Assembly (NCBI GenBank): GCA_036850595.1
Contig: CM072154.1
Coordinates: forward strand, 8,067,330-8,131,329
Length of the DNA stretch: 64,000 nt
Source of the DNA: Rhyacichthys aspro
Lineage: Eukaryota; Chordata; Actinopteri; Gobiiformes; Rhyacichthyidae
Direction of reading: 5' to 3'
Below the pieces are notes generated by a model, which did not search any database, had not been told where the DNA came from, and saw only the letters and a list, made by a program, of their open reading frames with translations. A program made the position numbers and the translations under genes. Of the stretch, positions 36,900 through 51,100 are shown one piece after another (positions within the stretch are counted from its first letter, which is position 1; every line of letters starts with the position of its first letter).

Positions 36900-39156
36900 A
36901 ATTTGAAATAATGAATTGCAGGAGTGGAGACTGCTGAGAGGGATTTAATTAACAGTCTCTGACTTCACCTTGACGTGCCTTATTCAAGTAATAACATAGG
37001 ACTATTTTGGCTGCACTCTCTCTGCACTCTTTTTTATTAACTCTTGTGCTATGAAAAATTAAAAAAGTGGATTTATTGAATAAATAATAATAATAAAAAA
37101 CAAGAAATTTGCCACAGCCTCATCCTTCTTTCCCTGAACTTTTTGTGTTATTTCTTTCACTGTGAATAAACTCTTTGTGCCCAACCACTGTTTCTTTGCC
37201 TCAGCCAGAGACAACAGCCTCAAAATAATTCATTGGCAATACTGGGATGAAGGAAATATATGCTTGGACAGTATCCTATTGCCTTTCTGCATAACAAAAT
37301 CATACCTGTACACTGCTCCCACTCGGAAGTGAAAGAGATTGATGTTAAAGTGGTCCCTACTGCAATAGAAGTAGTCATGTAATGGGTTTGCAGCCATAGT
37401 ATTTAAGGGACAGGTAAAGTCTTGAGTTACTTGCTTGTACTAGCCTTGTTTGTTTGGCAGACGCTTTTATAGGCTTCTCCAAGGAACCACTCCCATGCGG
37501 GGCCAACTCAAAGGGCCTCACTCTCCAGATAGGCTCGGGTTTCACTGGAGCTGTCGGATACAGCCTGATGCACGGAGCCTGGTCCTCACAGTTCAGCCTG
37601 TTGTGTCTCTGTGGTGGAATGAGGCGTGGAGATTTACTCAAGTATTAACCTGGACCCAGCCAACGCCAGGTGAGCCATCAGCTACAGCTCAGGCATAAAG
37701 ATAGAGACGGTGGAGGGCATGTTTGTTCAGTAGATGTGGTAAGTTTGCCTGAAAGGAGGAGAGCCCACCTGTGACCACAGTGCCTTCATTAGGCGCAGGT
37801 AGGTTTAAGCTAGTTTATTTAGCGTCAGGTTGTAGCATAGCCTTAATTAAACGCGTCACAAATGTAGTACAAATGACAAACATAATGTTAAAAAAGAACT
37901 TTACTTGCCTTTTATCGGTCAGGTAATATCTTGCAGCTTTGCTTGTTCAAATATGCCTCACCTTTTCCCGTTAAATAGTGAACTATTGGTTTCAAAACAT
38001 GGTAATGGTACAATTGCACAAGAAAAAGCTAGTCTATGCTAAACTTTAGCAGCTTTTGTGGTTGTCTGTAAATGGTTATCAGCTCACAAACTAATAATAT
38101 GGAATATAGAAGGCCACACCTGAAGTATTGTCTTTTTTATTATATTTATTTATTTTGCATTGCATTTTTGCTATTATTGTACAGTAGAATTCAATTGGAG
38201 TGAGACAAAGAGGAAACTTAAACTTAACACTTCACTGACTTTCATTGCATAACTACATTATATTCATTGTTTCTAAGGGTCTCTCATCATGTCAGCCGAG
38301 TGGTATGCACCACATGAGGCTGAATTGGCAACATTCAGGCAAGCAGGTACATGTAAAGTATCAAAAAACCCAGACAAAGAGGAAAAAGTCACGTACTGCA
38401 CAATGCACAAGGCTGGAGGGGATGTATTTTTGGCCCGGTGTTGTATTTTTGATCTTGTTCAAAGTTTTTCCATCCAAAAAGCGGCACAGTAGAAACCGTT
38501 TTTGAAATTCTTCTTATGCGTGAGATTTTGTGTTTGTTTTTGATAATATCATTCATAGGCAGCAAATGTTTTTAAATTATTTATGCTTTTTAAAGAGCAC
38601 CTGCAGCAACTTAATCATAACTTTTAGGTTGCAACTGAGTGTGTGGGCCTTTTCGAAGATTTTGCTTACTTCAGTTTTGGTGCGAGGAGGGTAACAATTT
38701 CAGGAAACCAAACCATTCAATCTCAGTGTTTGTTTACAGCTGGCAGTGGCACTAATAGCCTCTTCACCTGAGCTGGTAAAGAGAACCGTGTAATTACATT
38801 GTAGTCACTTGTCAATAAAATAACAACCTAATATAAAACCCAGCGCACAGTTATATGTGAGTGAGCCCTCACAAAGTTCATTTTATGACCCCCTTTAGCG
38901 CTAGATGTTTGTTAATAATACAGTCCGCGTGTGTCATTAGCTGTGTGTAGTTTGAGGGTCTGAAGCACCTGTAGTCTGAGGGTGGTACAGGAGTTCCCAT
39001 GGGAAAAAGGTGACAGGTTTACAGTGAGACTCAGTAGTTTATTTTTTGTACCATATCTTACTTAAGCTATGGGAAAATTATAATAAAAAAAGGACAAAAC
39101 AATGTATAGATTGACGTTCCAATCAGTTTTTGTCATGTTTTTTTTTTTTTTTGCAG
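36900..39156. other. Intergenic DNA between slc35c2 and the collagen gene; possible 5' non-coding exon
   Basis: No coding exon supported. A GC-richer block at about 37.44-37.67 kb ends in GCCAG followed by GTGAGC (donor after 37669) and could be a 5' UTR exon of the collagen gene, spliced to the acceptor at 39156. The T run before that acceptor (about 39138-39152) is its pyrimidine tract. Confidence 0.35.
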
Positions 39157-39170
39157 GCTGCTCTTCTCCC

Positions 39171-42100
39171 ATGTCTCCTCACCTTCAGCCTTCATCTTCA
39201 TCACCTGAAAGACAGATGTTGTATTTCCTACTCGGCGTCCTGTTGCTGCTGTTTCCTGGAGTCAGTGGCCAAGGTAGTAATTGCAGATTCCCACCGTAGT
39301 CAATGTTTTGCTTACTTTGAGAGGTTTCAGATATTTCTTGTGAAATATGTAGAGTCAGTGAATTTTCCATAATCCTGACATAGCTTGGCAAAAAAATTGT
39401 GTTTGTATATTTGGTACTGGTATTAGTAGATTGCAGGTTTTTTTCCCACTTAGAGTCCACTGCGCACTTGTCCCTTTAATAATAAGACAAAAATGCATTA
39501 ATTATTTTCACATTGCCACTAAAATGAATGTTTGTAAATTTACTTACAATTTAATGAACTTTATTTTTCTTTCCTTACACGTTTTTTTAAAGCAGCTATA
39601 AAAATTGGCCTAGTCCAGCTGTTCTTGCCTTATAAACATGGGAATACAAAACTGCTATTGTACTTATACATATCTGTCCCCTATCAAGATGTTGTTGGTG
39701 GTTGATCAGTTGACCTTGACCCTAGCTTTATGTCCCTTTAGACCCTGTTTGACCCTTCAGAGGCCCCTGGTCCATATTCTAATACATACACATACATGTA
39801 AGAGGGTCCTGCGTTCACAGAAACTCTGAAGAGAACCGTCTGTAATTCACCCTGTTGTTGTCTTCACTCTTCGGTCTTCTCCATTTCCGTTTCCCCCTCT
39901 CGCCGTTTGCCCTGCCTTATAGTATGCACAAAGCCATGGCACACTGTAACTCTGTGACGTCCCTCTGACATGAACTCCGACCCTCAGCACTAAATCAGCT
40001 TCCCGTCTCTTTTTCTGTACAAGACGAGAGGACAGGGCATGCTTTGATGGATGGAGGGGCAGCTGGAGAGAAGGAGAGGATGGAGTGTGGGATGAAAGAC
40101 ACTGCTTGTTGGGAAGCCCTTGCTGGAAATTATGGAGATGAGGACAAAACAAGAGATTGATTTGATTTACAGAGGAGGAAATTGAGAGGATTGAGAGCAT
40201 CTCTGATCATAGAAGTGATGAAAAAAAAATCATAGCCGAGTTTGATGTGAACTTTGATGTACTTGTAATAGTCATGCCTCACAGCTTTCACTATTATCAC
40301 TATAAATCAAAACCACATGCTTGAGAAGCTCACAATTTCAATTTACTCTGTTGAAATCTGTTATTTTTCTTGAATCAAGGTCGTCTTAAGCTGACTGTTC
40401 TATCTGAGGACAGACTGCAGATGAAATGGAAGGAGGCTGATGGGCCAGTTCAAGGCTACAAGGTCAGAGTAAAGCCCATTTCAGGTAAGACTACCAACTA
40501 TCTGAAAACGTTTTATTTTGTATTCATTTTTGATTGACCTTTAATTTAATAGGAAAAACTGACTGAGATTGAGAGGCCATTTTTTTCCTTTAATTTTCCT
40601 TTAAGCATTTAATGAAAACTTTTTCGCAGTTCTGTGTAAAGGTACAGAAAATGTCCTGTGACTAAGATTTTAACTGCTTGTACCCCTTTGGAGGATGCAA
40701 TATTGGAATTTAGAAAGAAGTGCCAGCATAGATTTCGAAATGCCAAGTAGATGCCAGTCTGTTTGTGACCAGACTGTGCCAACTATTCATTGCACGCATG
40801 AAAGACCGTGATGAGAAAGAGATAAACCATAGCGCACCACCATAAACAACATTGATATGGCTATTGTCCACAACAGCAACAAGTTTTGTGATTCAAAAAT
40901 ACATGAAAGGAATTTTGGTCTCTTTACCCTCCAGACAAATCATGTACTCAAATGTAGATATTAACAAGCTCATCGTATAAATGAATCAGCTCATGTTGTT
41001 AACAAGTTTAATTATAGTTTGAGTATTTGTCTTTTACTTGAGAAGGAGTCTGCTAGATAATATGAATGTTTTTACAATGCTAGAGATAGCAACAAACACT
41101 GAAATAAAATAGTTTTGCATTATACAGCAGATAAAACACTGCTTGGTATGTTACCTTGAAAGGGCACATTAGTCTTTAGTCTAAGTTTTGAATGGTTCGT
41201 ACATACATATTTGCAAGAGTCTCATTATTGCATATTCACATATAATCTATACGCTACTAACTTCTGTGCTACACTCTGTGACCTTATCAGTGACTGTTTT
41301 TTCATCTGAGACTAATCTAGTGCCATGAATGTGTCAGCTCTCTTGCTTCTTAGGCGATGTGTGTGATAAGGCAGCTGATTGCAGCTCCCTCTCCTAAATC
41401 TATCGTTCTTCATTTGTTTGTGGCTCGTCCCGCCTTGGTGTCTTTTTTTTAACATTGTTTTCTCTCTGTCTCACTCTTATCTTTCATACCACATTGTGAA
41501 GCTAAGTCCAGACAGGTCTCAAAGAGAGGCAGTGGGCTTAAAGGAAGAATGTAGTCACTAGACTTATCATGCCTAAAGGTACAGCATCTGGGAGGGGGCA
41601 AAAAGCAAGGTGGCGTCAATAAACTATAGGAGAATGCTGAGAAAATTTTAGAAAATGCATTAAAACAGGGCAGAGAGCTCCAGTGTTTGTCAAGTGGAGA
41701 AGCACAAACATTTAATTATCTGAACAAAAATAGAAGAAGATCCCCCCTTGCACTAGTAGTCCCTTTATGATTTGATTTATGATTGATTTTTGAAACCTAT
41801 ACCTATCTGTATCACTGTTTTGACATTTTCCAGAGGTGCCACAGCCCGAGCTGATGCTGACGACCACAAGGGCCCGGGCAACAGTGGCCGGTTTGGACTC
41901 GAGTCAAGAATATGCCCTTCAAGTCCTTGTACTCAATGGGACGACAGAGAAACTACTGGCAAAACGACGATTTACAAGTAAGAAGTGACCCTGAGTAGAA
42001 GAAGCTCTGACTAAAATCAAGACGCAGCATGTTAAACAAAACATTTATAACCAGGATAAGACATTCCTTCTTAACTACAGTAGATGAAATGTTATCTCTA

Positions 42101-45100
42101 GACTGTCATCATAATATTAAGTACCAAATCATAGATAAAAAGTTCAGATTTTGCTTATGTTATCTATGTAATTAGATTGTGGGTTATCCCTTAAGGCAAA
42201 GAAGTTCTTTTTTAATATTACGCCATATATTAAAACTGCCTGTAATGTCATTCTAGAGAAATAGGTATATAACGGCATGGCAACAGACATAATGAATCTC
42301 TAAGTTTGCGAAGTAATAATATTTATGTCTTGCTACCAGCATTCATTGTAAATGAACGTGGCTAGTATAAAATGATGTACCAAAAAAATTAAAAAACAAA
42401 CCGTAAAAAAATGGTCTTTACCAAACAGCTGGCCTTTGTTGGATCATGTTAGATTGTTTAAAATCATGCCCCACCTTTGCTGCATCTGTGCCCACTCAGC
42501 TGTTTCCACTCACAGATATGATTTACTGTTTATATTGAATGATTCCTGGCTTTTATCAGAATTCATCAGCATTTCTTCTTTACTGCTGTCAGCAAATACT
42601 GTCATTCCAGTGTAGGTCTGCCTTAGTGTACGAAAGATGGTGTTCCCTTATTTTTCACTTTCACATTTTTGAACTTTTTTGCTACCTGAGAAAAAAAGTA
42701 AAATGGGCACAATTTGTACTGACCCATGTTCTCATTTTTCCATCTCTGTCAAGTGAATTTTGTAACAACTCCCCCAAAACTGATAGCAAACTGACATTTC
42801 ATTGTTAGTCTATGATGGATGACTCCCCCGATGTTCACATAAGTTGTAAAGCATACAGTATATCTTACTTGTGAGCGGCGCTTATGGTACTAGGTTACTG
42901 TGTCGAACTCAGCGTGTCCGGGCAGGTCGGGAAAACGTCAGCTTGGAAATTTGCAACGGCAGCTGTCATGTAGAAGTGCTGGGAGTCTGGGAATTCCTTT
43001 CTAATGTGTCTTCATCTTCTTTTTAAACCCCTTCAGGGCTAGTGCTTTTTTCAGCCTGTTTTAGCAAATAGTACTGTGTCGAGTAAATTTTGACTTCCTA
43101 CAATTTGCACTTATTGACCTTGAATTCAACCTCAGGCGGTGTTCTTAGTTCGAAAAATCAGTATTTGGGCATCCTGTATACATGTATTTACTCTAATTGT
43201 TGTCATAGCATTCATTATACTGTTTGTACTGACTTTGGCAATTTTTGCTTTAAAAATTATGGAGATAAATCCCTTTTTTTCCCAGTGGAGAGCTTGAAGG
43301 AGGATGAGATGATTCGGAGTGGTAGCCGAGAGCAGAAGAAGAAGTTGTTGCCCGTCGGGTCAGGATCAGGAGACATGGAAGATGCGACAGAAGCTGTAAT
43401 GGAACTACCGACTATCTTCTACCCAGACCACACAACCACAACTCCTTCTCCACCCACTACATTTGGTAATAGATGCAAATATGCCTCTACTTGTACCATC
43501 ACTGTACATATGTCCCATTGTGTGCGTATCTGCAGTAACAGTACATCAAAGAGATTTCACAAACACGGTAATGACAGCCCAGCAACGGTGGGCGAAATAA
43601 CAGTTTTTAGACAGAACAAGGGAACAGGAAATGACAAAGTAGGGACAGGATGAAAGGAGAACAAGCAGATGCAGATGATGAGTGAATGAAGGGGGATTTG
43701 GAGGGAATCTGATGTTATTATTTGGAAGAAATTCTTCTGAAAAAGTTTTATGTGCCTTCTCCTTCAGTACCCCCTGCGACAGAAACTCCATCTCAGCTCC
43801 CTGAAGAGACCCAAGAAAAAACAGGCAGAGAAAGACGGAAGAAAAAGAAAGAAAAAGACCGGGACCGTTCAAAGGGGGAAAAGAAGGAAGAGCAAGGGAC
43901 AACACAGGCTGAAGACAAACCCCGTAAGACACCTTTCACTACCCAGCCAGTATCAGGTAACGTCTGCTAAGCACTGTAACAAACATGAGACACTGAACGC
44001 TGAACACAGAGTTTTATTCTCCAAAAACAATGAAACAAATTAAAGATTTAGTGATGATGGTATTTACACAAAACATTACAGTGTAATAACAGAGCTGGCT
44101 GTTTAGCTTCAGGGGCCATACTTCCACTTTCTTCCCACTAAATTACATACATTTAGGGTGTATAAATAAAGTCATGTTTGTGTGGTTGATCATGTTGACA
44201 CACGCACACAGTGGGAAGCTCCACACCTTCTAGGTCAACTAAATGTAAAGAACCATCTGTTTTTGCATTTAACTACGTTATGTTCAGTCACTTCCTTTTA
44301 CTAGACGTGTGGCAAATTAAAGGAGAGCCCTTGTTCTAAGGTGTAATTGTACGTGTATAGTGCTCTGATTCTCTCAGGCTACTTATTGTCATTTCAAGGC
44401 TATGTGCTTTGTGTGTTTGTCTCACCTCAGGCATATCTCCAAGAAAACCATTTGAATGTGACAGTGAAGCAGCAGCAGACATTATGTTGTTGGTTGATGG
44501 CTCCTGGAGCATTGGACGCACCAACTTCAGGCGTGTAAGAGACTTCTTGGAAGGCCTGATGACGCCTTTTCATATTGGGCCAAATCACATTCAGATTGGT
44601 GAGGATCGCTGATTGTATGATTTTTCAGTTTTCTTTACACTCTGTAATCAGTGGAAAAAACTTGACTGATAACTAAATAAAAAATATTCATGCATGGATG
44701 CATTTTTTAAGGCTTAACCCAATACAGTGGAGATCCAAGGACCGAGTGGCAGCTGAATAACTTCACTACCAAAGACCAGCTGTTGGAGGCAGTTAAAAAT
44801 TTCAGATATAAGGGAGGGAACACTTTTACAGGTACAAAACATATTAAGACTATGATTAGGTGTGTTGCTATGTGACTGTGTGTTATTATGTCATATTTGT
44901 AAAAAAAAAAATTCTTCCAGGCCAGGCAATGATCCATGTCATGGAAGAAAATATGAAGTCAGAGTCAGGTGCCAGGTCTGATGTACCCTTTTTCTTGGTT
45001 TTGTTAACTGATGGGAAATCTCAGGATGACGCTATTTCAGCTGCAAACAAACTAAAGAGTGCTGGGGTTGAGATCATCGCTGTAGGTAAGAGTAAAAATA

Positions 45101-48100
45101 TGGTGTTGCGGGCAAAGGTGTTGTCTGCATATTGCATACATGCATGTATTTGCTTTAATACCAGGTGTGAAGAATGCAGATGAAGCCGAGCTGAGGCAAG
45201 TGGCATCAGAACCAGTTGAGCTCAATGTATACAATGTCAATGACTTCCCTCTGCTCAGCAAATTAGTGGCACGTCTGGTCCACATCCTGTGTGGCAGGAT
45301 AGAAGAACGAGGAATCTCAAAAAGTAAGTAATCTTTGTCATCTTTGGATCTGTTATCTTTGGATAATTCACCCTGTGATTACAGGAATGGAGCCAGGACC
45401 CACAGCAGATCCATCCCTCTCCTATCCCAGTCCCACTGACCTCCGCTTCTCTGAACTGAGCTCGAGAGAAGTGAAGCTCCACTGGAACAATCCTGTCAAT
45501 GCTGAGCACCCAGTTCAGCAGTACAGGATAGTTTACCACAGTGCTGAGGGTCAGAGTCCACAAGAGGTCAGACACACAGTACATCTTACTGTACAACACC
45601 TTCTTCAAACGTGGATTTAGCTAAAACCTTTTGAATTCTTTTCCTTTGCTTAAACAGTTTGTGTTTGTTGGTCTCACTGTAGGTAGTAGTGGCTGGCACA
45701 GCCTCCAGTGTACAGCTGGAGAAGCTCTCATCTCAGACTTTATATCATGTTTCCATCTTTCCTGTCTATGAGGACAATGTTGGCCTGGCACTCAGAGGAA
45801 CAGTCACCACGTGTAAGATTTACACTTCACATACAACCGTATTTAAACATCAGCAGGTGGTCTGCTGCACCCAAAATCATTTGTAGAGTATTGAGTAAGG
45901 CCAATCATTCTTAAAATATATGTGACATGTCCATTCTCCTGTACAAGCTCGGGTATTTTACTGATGGGCTGCAGCCAAAAATATATATTTTTAAATAGGG
46001 TTTTCGGTGGGATTAGGATTAGTTTGTGCTTAAAGCAGACAAAGTGATGCAGTGGCCCAGACCTCCCTCTGCTGGAACAAAGTGAGGTCTGACTCTGACT
46101 CTCTCTCTCTGAGTCTTTGATGTTAAACCACTAGAAACTGTTCTTTTTTTCCTGTCCCTCCTTTCCCTCTCTCAGTGCCTCTTGCCATGCCAATTAACCT
46201 TGAAGTGACTCCATCCTCTTATGACACACTGAGAGTGAGCTGGGGAGCAGCATCAGGTGCAACACAGTATATGATTCTGTATTCAGCTCTGAACCATGGG
46301 GAGCCAGATGATGCCAAGGAGGTAATGCATTTCTATTAAATTAAAATAAAAAAAAATAAAAAATTGCTATAATAAACAAAAATACATTGGTTGCCTTATA
46401 TTTTTCTTTGTATCTGCAGGAAAAATTCAGTGCCGAGCATACAGTGGTGAATCTTGAAGGGTTACTACCTTCAACAGATTACTCTGTCACTCTTTATGCT
46501 CTGTATGACGAAGAGCCCAGTGACCCCATTACTGCTGTCGCCACTACATGTAAGAATCCTTCTGTATCTGTTGTGTTATTGCAATATCTCTCTCAACATT
46601 TCTAAATGACTTTTATGCCAAGTACAATTTATGTTATTTTTTTTCTTATTTTTATGTTTATTGCCACAGTTCCTCTTCCACAGCCACACAGTATTCAGTT
46701 CCCAATGGTCACCCACAGTATGCTGAGGGTGAGCTGGGTGCCTGGAGCTGTGGACGTCTCTGGCCACAGAATCACCTACAGCACCAACCATGGAAGTGAT
46801 GTCAAGCAGGTAACTTCTTCCATACTGATGTCTCATTGTAAATAGAGTAAGCAGCAGTGGAGGGGCAAACTAGTGGATTTGATTTGTATTGTAATTTCAT
46901 GGTTGTAAAATGGAAATTAAATGCTATGTAAACCCACATAAGTCACTGATGGTAATTGTGTTTCCAGGTGGAGGTATCAGGACTCAACTCAGTGCTGGTT
47001 CAGAATCTATCCTCACTGTCCAGATACCTAGTTTCTGTCCAGTCCCATTATCCCCAAGGCCTGTCTACAGCACTCACTGGCAATGTGACCACACGTAAGA
47101 CTCACATACATAAATGCAAATTAAATGCTACATGTTCTCGCTTACGTCTTTTTCATTACCCCAGTGAAAGTGCCTTCTCCATCAGACCTCAGAGTGACCA
47201 ATTTCTCAGGCAGTGACATCACAGTGCGTTGGGACGCTGCAGCTGACGATGTGGTCTCGTATCTCATCAAGTGGATCTCCCTCAGTGGAGGAGATCTAAG
47301 ACAGGTAGGGATGAATAGTTTCAATCATGAACCAAAAATCCTGCTTATTTATTTAAGTTCCAACAATATGGACTAAATGTGACTTTGCTACCTTTAAGTT
47401 GAGGGTCAATGGGGACAGTGAGGGAGCAATACTGGAAGGAGTGGAGGATGATAAGGAATACCAGATCTCTCTGTCTGCCCTTTATGGAGATGGAGCCCAG
47501 AGTGAAGCTGTTGCAATACGCTACAGCACGAGTAAGTCTTAGAACAACACTTAATGTAGTAAACAAAAATGTCTTACTACATTAATGTACCTGTTGATTA
47601 TCACTGTGTGTGAATTGTGTATCAATTATATAAGCTGTGAGTGGGTTCTACTACAACATAAACATTTATGATGGGCACAGTTGACCACAAACTTCTCTCT
47701 GTATTCGTGTCATCCTACAGTGTCGGGTGGAGGACCCACCAGTGTAGTGGTGTCTGAGGAGACAGCTGTCAGTCTGTTGGTCAACTGGGTTCCCCCCAAT
47801 GCTCATGTCCTACAATATCGTGTGACTTACACTCCACTGAATGGACCTGATACCCAGGACAGCATTGTGAGTGGGCAGTTCAATATCAATATTTTTTTCT
47901 CTTTGTCCACAGTCATTGCCTAAGTTGCACGTTGGTGTCTAAGCTCATTGAAGATAGTTTTTCCCTGCTGATAGGTTTTAGTCCCTGGCAGTGAAAAGCG
48001 GGTGGTACTTCAGGGATTACAACCAGATACACGTTACAGTATTCTGGTCACCGCTGAATATCACAACAAAGAAGGAGGAAGTGGATCAGCTCAAGGAAAA

Positions 48101-51100
48101 ACAAGTGAGTCAACACTCAAATTTACCTTTTGTAAAGGACTATGTAGTAAAATTTCACCAACAAATCTAAAGCAAAATTGCTACTTTATGTTTTATTTTT
48201 GGAACTGAAATGTTTAAATATCATTGTGATTATGCTTAAATATCTTTCTTTCTGTGTAGCTAGTCTGAGGGTGAGCAGTGTGAGTGTGGTCAGATCAGAC
48301 CACTCCAGTATCTGTGTGTCATGGAGACCTGTTTCAGTCGTTGATGGATACCGTATTGTCATACAGTCGGTCAAAGGTAATCTGTAGACAAGTAGTTAGC
48401 TATGAATGAGCATTTGGACATGTGTTGTTTTTAGACCTCATTTGTGTGTTTACTTACTCACTGATTTACATTCATTTAGATAAACAAACAAAAGAAGGAA
48501 ATGTTGATGAGTCCAGTAGCAGCCACTGTTTCACTGACCTGGAGCCAGAATCTCTTTATCGTATCAGTGTTTACTCACTTCTGGGATCTGCCGAGGGCAC
48601 AGCAGTTACCATTCTACATCCAACAGGTCTGACAAGTCATACTATTAACCTCAACTCTGTTCTTATTTTTATACATACACATTAAAATTTGAAATGATAA
48701 CAATTTTGGTTCATTCTTCATTTAGCTGCAGCCCCAGAGAGGATCCCTATCCATCCAAGAATGTACCCTATCCACAATGAAGGTGACTCATCATCATAAG
48801 TACTCATTTTGAACAAAGTAATTGTTTTTATGCCTTTGGGACTAATTTCATTCTTTAAAAAATAATATCTCCTGCTTCATGTTAAGTGAGCACAGTTGTT
48901 AGTTAAAATTGTTGGGTGTATGAAGACCAAACAGATGATTTAAGCAACATCAAAATGTTCTATTAATGTAAGCTGAACAGATAAGTGATGAAAGAAGCAA
49001 TTACACAGTTGCCTGGAGCTCTTCAAATAATAGAATAGAAATATCAGTCAGAGATGCAATGAGTCATTGGCCCTTGTTTTTGTTTGTTTTGTGATATACA
49101 AACAGAGTCATTTCTATTTTAGTCGGAACATATCAATTTGATAAGAACTGTTCTAAGTAGTAACAGTAATTGTTTTATTAATAATTTGTCTGCCTCAATA
49201 ATGAGTCAACACTGCCATCTTGTGTTGTAGTGTGTCCTGAAGTCACTATTAGAAACAGCATTGTGAAAGGTAAGGGAATGTTATCCCATTTAACAGTAGT
49301 CTTTTACTAAATACATTTCAAATAAATTCTGTCTGTATGTTGTCCAAGGGTTTGACATGATGGAAGCTTTTGGTTTGACTCAGAAAGCTCACTCGTCTGT
49401 GGAGGGTGTTGCAGCTGAGCCCTTTGTCTTCAACACTCTCCCGACTTACACTTTGTACAGAGACATCCAGCTAACTCAAAGCACCAGGTAAGATAGCCTC
49501 TTGTTTGATTTTAATTGTATTTATATTTGGATTTTTTTTACACAATCTTGCAGACATAGTACAATTTTAAGTAATGTTTAATTCAAGAGTCCAAAATAAA
49601 GGACATTGAAGGAGGTGAATAAATTATTAAGGAAATCTGGCACAGATGAAGATCCTGTCCAGAGAAACTAATGCTCAGCAACCAACTAGTCAAATTCCAC
49701 TTTACTGGCTCAGTTTTATGTAACACTGGGACACTATTGTTTAAAGCATGTCAAACTCAAGGCCCTGGGGCCAAATGCAGCCCTTTGCAATGTTTTATTT
49801 GGCCCTTCAGTACATGTAGAAGCAGATATTTTTGGCACTAGGTTTTATTCATCAAATTTGATTTTTGCTACAAAGATAAAATCTGTTCAAATTCAACTAA
49901 AACCTGTTGAAGTCTGACTAAAACCTGTTCAAATCTGACTAATAGCTGTTCAAATCCAACTAAAACCAGTTTCCATAAAAGGAGGAAATTGTTTGTGTGA
50001 TAACTTTTGTAAGACTCAAATGAAGATTAAATCTCACATTCAAAATTTTCTTCAAAATGTCACCATCTTTGGCCCTTGAAAGGACTTTTATTATCTTCAC
50101 GGCTCCTCACCACTTTGAGTTTGACACCACTGGTTTAAAGGATATACACTATTAAAACATTTAATTTACTTTGATTCTAATGTATTTTCAAGGTTCATTC
50201 ACGCAGCGGGATTCTCTCCAGAGCATACTATCAGTATTGCCTTCCGCCTGTTGCAGGACACACCGAGGGAGCCCTTTGCCCTCTGGCAGCTCACTGACAA
50301 TGACTTCCAGCCTAAGATGGGAGTTGTGCTCGACCGTGAGTAATATATAGGCAAATGTTTATCTCTTTTTGTATTGTCATTCTAATCCTAATCCATAGTG
50401 ATCTAAACACAGCGTTGTTTTTATATGCTTATAGCCAGTGTCAAGCATTTGATCTACTTCAGTTTGGACTACAGAGGAGAGGTGCAAGAGCTGACCTTTG
50501 ACCAGCCGCAGGTCCACCGGTTATTCTATGGCAGTTTCCACAAGGTGACATTAAATACAAATGTAGTATTAAATATGTTTGTTCTTTTCCACATGCTAAT
50601 TACTTCATGTCACATTGCTTTATAGTCTCTGGCGTTTTTTTTTTTCCTTATTGATGGACTACATTCAAACATGGACCAATATTGTTAGGGTCAAGGATGA
50701 AGTAATCTCAGAAAGACCTCTGAAAAATCAGTAAAAAAGAGAATTACATTCTTTATGCTTCTCAAGGGAAAAGAGAAAATATGAAGAGAATATTAGGTCA
50801 CTTTAAAGCTTAGAATAAAACTTTATATTCCTTGTTGTGTAGTGTTACTCTAATAAAACAGAAATGATATTATTTGCAGGTACACCTGTCTGTCAGTCAG
50901 GTGAGTGTGTCCTTATCTGTGGACTGTCAGCGGGTCGGTGAGAGGCCTGCACGTCCTCTAGGCAGCCTCCCAACAGACGGGTTTGAGATGCTGGGAAAAC
51001 TAGTGAAGACCAGGGGACCTAACAGTGGATCTGCCCCGGTACTTCATTTAGATTCATTTAGATTATTGTAGTTAAATTATACACTGTAAATGTGAAATGA

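Noticed and set aside
37375..37698. Open frames on both strands between slc35c2 and the collagen gene
   Set aside because: No domain; only a possible non-coding exon of the collagen gene is supported there.
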